Assembly: GCF_026341515.1 (NCBI RefSeq)
Contig: NZ_JAPEOK010000001.1
Location: forward strand, 1,240,001 to 1,304,000
Length of the DNA stretch: 64,000 nt
Direction of reading: 5' to 3'
Origin: Streptomyces sp. NBC_00878
GTDB taxonomy: Bacteria > Actinomycetota > Actinomycetes > Streptomycetales > Streptomycetaceae
The position numbers and the translations under genes are program-made. The notes under the pieces were generated by a model. It saw only the letters and a list, made by a program, of their open reading frames with translations. It did no database searches and was not told where the DNA came from. Of the stretch, positions 60,113 through 64,000 are shown piece after piece (within the stretch, counting starts at the first letter, position 1; each line of letters begins with the position of its first letter).

Positions 60113-62467
60113 TCACTCCCGCTCGACGGTCACGGGCACGCCGTGATGCCGTACGACCGTCGCGTCCCGCTCCTCGCCGACGAGCCGGATGGCGTCCCGC
60201 ACCGGTGTGTCCAGGCTGGAGGAGCCCGCGTGCAGCAGGATCTCGCCGGGCTCGACGATACGCCGACCCTCCAGGCCGGTGAAGGCCAGGCGGTCGGTGT
60301 GGACGTCGAAGCGGACCATGGCCCGTTCGCCGGGGGCGAGGTCGACCTTGGCGAAGCCGAGCAGGGCGCGCACCGGCCGGGTCACCTGGGCGACCGGGTC
60401 GACGGCGTACAGCTGGACGGTCTCGGCGCCCGCGACCGTCCCGGTGTTCCGTACCCGCGCGCGGACCGTGAACTCCCCGTCGGTCGGCACCTGTTCGCGG
60501 TCGACGGTCAGCAGGTCGATCTCGAAGTCGGTGTACGACAGCCCGTGGCCGAACGGGAACGCGGGCGTCGGGTCGAGGTTGGACAGGAAGCTCTGCCGGT
60601 CGGCGAGCGGCGGGTGGAGGTAGGTGTACGGCTGTCCCCCGGGCGAGTTGGGGATCTGCACGGGCAGCTTGCCGCTGAAGTTCGCCTTCCCGGCGAGGAG
60701 TTGGGCCACCGCCCGGCCGCCCTCCTCCCCCGGCAGGAAGACCTGTGCCATGGCCGCGGCGGCGGACGCGAACCGGCCCACCGCGTAGGGCCGACCGCTG
60801 CTGACGACCAGCACGACGGGCTTCCCGGCCGCCAGCACCGCCTCGACCAACTCCTCCTGAACGCCCGGCAGTCGGAGGTCCTCCACGTCGCAGCCCTCGC
60901 CCGAGGTGCCGATGCCGAACATGCCCGCCTTGTCGCCGACGACCAGGACCGTGAGGTCGGCGGCGGCCGAGGCCACCACCGCGGCCGGAATCCCGGAGCG
61001 GTCCTCGTCCCGGATCGGGCAGCCCTCGGCGAACTCCCAGTGCACGTCCGGGAGTTCCTCGGTGAGCGCGGTGCGCAGAGAGACGGCCTCGACACCGTTG
61101 CCGAGGTCGTCGCGCTCGGCGAGGACGTGGTTGGGGAAGCTGTAGCAGCCGAACATGGTGCGTACGTCGTCGGCGCACGGGCCGATCAGCGCGATCCGGC
61201 CGCCGGCCGGGAGGGGCAGGGTCCCGTCGTTGGACAGCAGGACCGCGCTCGACCGGGCCACCGCGAGGGCGAGCGCGCGGCCGGCCGCCTTGTCCAGGTC
61301 GAGTTCGCCCGCGCGCAGGGCGGCGGGTCGCGGGTCGAAGTCCGGGTCCAGGAGCCCGAGTTCGACCTTCTGCCGCAGCACGCGGCGTACGGCGCGGTCG
61401 ACCAGGTCCTCGTCGACCGCGCCCTGTTCCACCGCGTGCACGAGGGCGTCGCCGAAGCCGCGCTGGTCGGGCAGTTCGACGTCCAGTCCGGCGCTCAGGG
61501 CGAGCACCCCGGCGTCGGGCAGGTCGGCGGCCACGCGGTGGGCGCTCACCAGGAAGGGCAGGGACCAGTAGTCGGAGACGACGGTGCCCTCGAACTCCCA
61601 TGCGTCGCGGAGGACTTCGGTGAGCAGCCACCGGCTGGCGGCGGGAGCCTCGCCGTCGATCTCGGCGTACGAGTTCATGACCGAGCGGACACCCGCGGCG
61701 ACGAGCCGTTCGAAGGGCGGCAGGATGACGTCGAAGAGTTCGCGGCGGCCGGCGTGGACGGGGGCGTGGTTGCGGCCGCCCATGGAGGCGGAGTACCCGG
61801 CGAAGTGCTTGAGGGTGGCGTACACACCCGCGCTCTGCAGACCGGTGACGTACGCCTCCCCCATCTCCCCCACCAGGTACGGGTCTTCGCCGTAGGTCTC
61901 CTCGCAGCGGCCCCAGCGGTAGTCGCGGATCACGTCGACGACCGGGGCGAGCCCCTGGTGGACGCCGGCCTCTGCCATGTCGGCGCCGATGGCCGCGCCG
62001 ATCCGCCGGATCAGCTCCGGGTCGAAGGTGGCCGCCATACCGAGCGAGGTGGGGTAGATCGTCGCGCCGTACGCGGTGAAGCCGGTCAGGCACTCGTCGT
62101 GCGCCATGGCCGGGATGCCGAGCCTGCTCTGCTCGACGACCTGCCGCTGGCGCTCGGCCAGGGCCCGGGAGTGCTCCAGGGCGGGCCGGGGCAGGGTGCC
62201 GTACGGGCGGGTGAGCTGGCCGAGGCCGTGCCGGGCCGTCTCGGTGAGGTCGCCGACCCGGTCGAAGATGCTGGTGCCCGGGGCCACTTCCGGGCCGGCC
62301 GGTTCGACGTCCTCCCAGGCGCTGCTGAGCTGCGCGACCTTCTCCGGGAGGGTGAGCCGGGCGAGCAGAGCCTCCACCCGGTCGGGGGTCGGCAGGGTGG
62401 GGTCGGCCCAGGGCCGGTCGTCCTCTCCCTGGGGGATGCCGCCGTGGTCGGGCATGGTGGTCGTCAT
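60113..62467 (-). CDS. Glycoside hydrolase family 3 enzyme (beta-glucosidase/xylosidase type)
   Basis: A 784-residue intracellular-looking enzyme without signal peptide. Its domains are an N-terminal TIM barrel with LKHFAGYSASMGGRNHAP and the nucleophile segment TVVSDYWSLPFLV (Asp near 299), an alpha/beta sandwich (SSAVLLSNDGTLPLP, GEEGGRAVAQLLAGKANFSGKLP), and a C-terminal fibronectin-III-like domain (TVRARVRNTGTVAGAETVQLY). The GH3 architecture is complete. It lies 145 bp downstream of a sugar permease on the same strand, so it likely hydrolyses imported oligosaccharides. ATG 62467 has GAGGAG upstream. Confidence 0.93.
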   Translation of the reverse strand: MTTTMPDHGGIPQGEDDRPWADPTLPTPDRVEALLARLTLPEKVAQLSSAWEDVEPAGPEVAPGTSIFDRVGDLTETARHGLGQLTRPYGTLPRPALEHSRALAERQRQVVEQSRLGIPAMAHDECLTGFTAYGATIYPTSLGMAATFDPELIRRIGAAIGADMAEAGVHQGLAPVVDVIRDYRWGRCEETYGEDPYLVGEMGEAYVTGLQSAGVYATLKHFAGYSASMGGRNHAPVHAGRRELFDVILPPFERLVAAGVRSVMNSYAEIDGEAPAASRWLLTEVLRDAWEFEGTVVSDYWSLPFLVSAHRVAADLPDAGVLALSAGLDVELPDQRGFGDALVHAVEQGAVDEDLVDRAVRRVLRQKVELGLLDPDFDPRPAALRAGELDLDKAAGRALALAVARSSAVLLSNDGTLPLPAGGRIALIGPCADDVRTMFGCYSFPNHVLAERDDLGNGVEAVSLRTALTEELPDVHWEFAEGCPIRDEDRSGIPAAVVASAAADLTVLVVGDKAGMFGIGTSGEGCDVEDLRLPGVQEELVEAVLAAGKPVVLVVSSGRPYAVGRFASAAAAMAQVFLPGEEGGRAVAQLLAGKANFSGKLPVQIPNSPGGQPYTYLHPPLADRQSFLSNLDPTPAFPFGHGLSYTDFEIDLLTVDREQVPTDGEFTVRARVRNTGTVAGAETVQLYAVDPVAQVTRPVRALLGFAKVDLAPGERAMVRFDVHTDRLAFTGLEGRRIVEPGEILLHAGSSSLDTPVRDAIRLVGEERDATVVRHHGVPVTVERE

Positions 62468-62612
62468 TCACGACTCCTCGGGGATTGCGAAGGTGCTCGC
62501 GAGGGCGCGGGCGATGTGCGCGTGGGCACGCCGACGGGGCCGGGCGCGCTGCCCGGCCGCTGCCCGGCCGCTGCTCGGTCGCCGCTCGGAGCGAACTGTC
62601 TGCTGAAGTGGC

Positions 62613-63533
62613 TTACTTGGAGAAACCGGCGGTGAGACCGGCGACGAGCTGGCGTCGGGCGAGGATGAACAGCGCGAACATCGGCAGGGTGGAGAGCACC
62701 ACCGCGGCCATCGTGGCCGGTACGTCGATGCCGAACTGGCCCCGGTAGAGGGTCAGCGCCAGGGGCAGCACGGCCTTGTCGCCGCTCTGGGTGAGGATGA
62801 GCGGGAAGAGGAAGCCGTTCCAGACCTGTAGTCCGTCGTAGACGGCGACCGTCATCAGGGCCGGGCGGGCCAGGGGTGCCGCGAGCGAGAAGAGCATGCG
62901 CCAGTCGCCGGCGCCGTCGACGATCATCGCCTCGAACAGGGAGCGTGGCACGTCGCGCAGGAAGCTGACCAGGATCATCACGGTGATCGGCAGCGCGAAC
63001 GCCGCCGAGGGAAGGACGATCGCGAGGAGGCTGTCGTACAGCTGCATCCTGATGATGAGCAGGTAGACGGGGATGATCACGGCCTGCAGTGGTATCGCCA
63101 GGCCCAGCAGGTACAGCCGGAAGGACACGCGGGAGAGGCGGCTTCCGGCGCCTCGGACGATCGCGAAGGCGGCCATGAGGGCGACGACGAGGGTCAGGGC
63201 GACCGTCGCCACGGTCACGATCACGCTGTTGAGCAGGTAGGTCGTGAAATCGCCGGCCAGGAGGGTCCGGTAGTTGTCGAGCGTCGGGTGGCTTGGCAGT
63301 GCCAGCGGACTGTCGGCGGTGAAGTCCGCGCGGCTGCGCAGGCTGGTCACCACCAGCCAGTACACGGGTACGACGACCAGGGCCGCCCAGCAGAGCGTGG
63401 CGCTGCCGGTGAGGGCGCGGCGGAGGATCCCCGCCACGGGATTCGGCCGGACGGGTCCGGGTGTCACCGCTGTCTGTGGGAGGACGTCTTCCTGCCCGGT
63501 GGTCGCGCGGGCCTTGGTCACGGTGGCGCTCAC
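62613..63533 (-). CDS. Carbohydrate ABC transporter permease, MalG type
   Basis: A 306-residue inner-membrane permease with six helices. The cytoplasmic EAA loop reads FEAMIVDGAGDWRMLFSLAAPLARPAL. The topology and C-terminal AGLTAGFSK match MalG-type sugar permeases (CUT1), the second of two subunits. It overlaps the upstream permease by 4 bp. The ATPase is not in view; many Streptomyces CUT1 systems share the MsiK ATPase. The adjoining GH3 gene suggests oligosaccharide import. Confidence 0.92.
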   Translation of the reverse strand: MSATVTKARATTGQEDVLPQTAVTPGPVRPNPVAGILRRALTGSATLCWAALVVVPVYWLVVTSLRSRADFTADSPLALPSHPTLDNYRTLLAGDFTTYLLNSVIVTVATVALTLVVALMAAFAIVRGAGSRLSRVSFRLYLLGLAIPLQAVIIPVYLLIIRMQLYDSLLAIVLPSAAFALPITVMILVSFLRDVPRSLFEAMIVDGAGDWRMLFSLAAPLARPALMTVAVYDGLQVWNGFLFPLILTQSGDKAVLPLALTLYRGQFGIDVPATMAAVVLSTLPMFALFILARRQLVAGLTAGFSK

Positions 63534-64000
63534 ATGCCCTCCTGCTGGCTGTCCATCCGGGTGAAGCCGGACAGGCGGGTGGTCAGCATCGACAGGCCGA
63601 GGCCGAAGACCACCAGGAGGGTGGCGACGGCGCTGGCCCGGCCCATGTCGTGGGCCTGGAATCCGGTGATGTACATGGCGAGGGGGAGGACGCGGGTGGA
63701 GTCGCCGGGGCCGCCGTTCCCGCCGGACAGGACGAAGATCAGGTCGAAGTAGGTCAGCGAGCCCACCAGCATCAGCGTGCTGGAGGTGACCATCGTGTAC
63801 TTCAGCTGCGGCAGGGTGATGTGCCGGAAGCGGGAGACCGGTCCGGCGCCGTCGAGGGCGGCTGCCTCGTACAGGGCCGTGGGGATCTGCCGTATCCCGG
63901 CTTGGTAGAGCAGGGCGTGGAACGGGATGAACTGCCAGGCGATCACGAAGATCACCGTGTACAGGGCCAGGTCCGGCGAGCCCAGCAGCGGCTTGGCCAG
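63530..64000 (-). CDS. Carbohydrate ABC transporter permease, MalF type (5' end outside window)
   Basis: The C-terminal 156 residues of a CUT1 permease, open to the window edge. The EAA loop reads YEAAALDGAGPVSRFRHITLPQL, followed by two helices and the typical ending. It pairs with the MalG-type subunit downstream (4-bp overlap). The N-terminus, and probably a binding-protein gene, lie beyond the window. Confidence 0.92.
   Translation of the reverse strand: MAKPLLGSPDLALYTVIFVIAWQFIPFHALLYQAGIRQIPTALYEAAALDGAGPVSRFRHITLPQLKYTMVTSSTLMLVGSLTYFDLIFVLSGGNGGPGDSTRVLPLAMYITGFQAHDMGRASAVATLLVVFGLGLSMLTTRLSGFTRMDSQQEGM

Overview
The window is GC-rich actinobacterial DNA, almost certainly from a Streptomyces chromosome. 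The evidence is strong third-position GC bias, GTG and TTG starts, TTA leucine codons confined to a regulator, SARP and LAL regulators, Tat and lipoprotein secretion, many two-component systems, and secreted glycosidases with carbohydrate-binding modules. I saw no tRNA, rRNA, CRISPR array, transposase, integrase or origin.

Layout. 1-3.7 kb: the tail of a secreted or membrane protein, a TetR regulator, and a divergent PAP2-phosphatase/DMT-transporter pair controlled through a perfect 20-bp inverted repeat. 3.7-5.8 kb: a Tat-exported phospholipase C. 6-13.3 kb: an envelope module in which two sister lipoproteins, a membrane-fusion adaptor, an ATPase and a permease overlap by 4 bp each, divergent from their own OmpR-type regulator and histidine kinase. 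13.3-17.2 kb: a quinone-oxidoreductase-like enzyme under a MarR-type operator, a flavin reductase-like protein and two divergent MmyB-type regulators. 17.7-35.1 kb: a biosynthetic cluster. 35.1-39 kb: MarR regulator, two SDRs, an isochorismatase-like hydrolase and a small dinucleotide-binding protein, probably a redox or detoxification group. 39-45.9 kb: a NarL-type pair whose kinase carries an extra C-terminal membrane domain, then an OmpR-type pair translationally coupled to a family-9 glycosidase. 46-50.8 kb: a LAL regulator with two TTA codons and a SARP regulator with a shortened C-terminus. 50.9-64 kb: a carbohydrate-utilisation region with a GH78-like rhamnosidase, a GH76 enzyme, an Atu4866-like protein, a LacI regulator, a sialidase-like propeller with ricin modules, a GH3 enzyme and two sugar ABC permeases.

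The most interesting part is 17.7-34.3 kb. An NRPS (C-A-T-TE) is translationally coupled to an NRPS-PKS hybrid (A-T-C-A-T-KS-KR-ACP-TE). Downstream are a GSCFA protein, an overlapping SGNH-like protein and a TauD-type dioxygenase. The second hybrid A domain has a proline-like pocket, and KS plus KR would extend proline by a C2 unit and reduce it. This matches the logic of detoxinine in the detoxin/rimosamide family (antagonists of blasticidin S). The PKS module has no acyltransferase: a repeat-rich linker occupies its place, yet the usual post-AT linker remains.

A recurring oddity is in-frame expansion of short DNA repeats inside proteins: in the NRPS-PKS, in the ATP-lid region of one kinase, across a peptidoglycan-binding fold, and in an ABC ATPase tail. 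Domain calls, start choices and substrate codes here were made by eye and have not been checked by searches.
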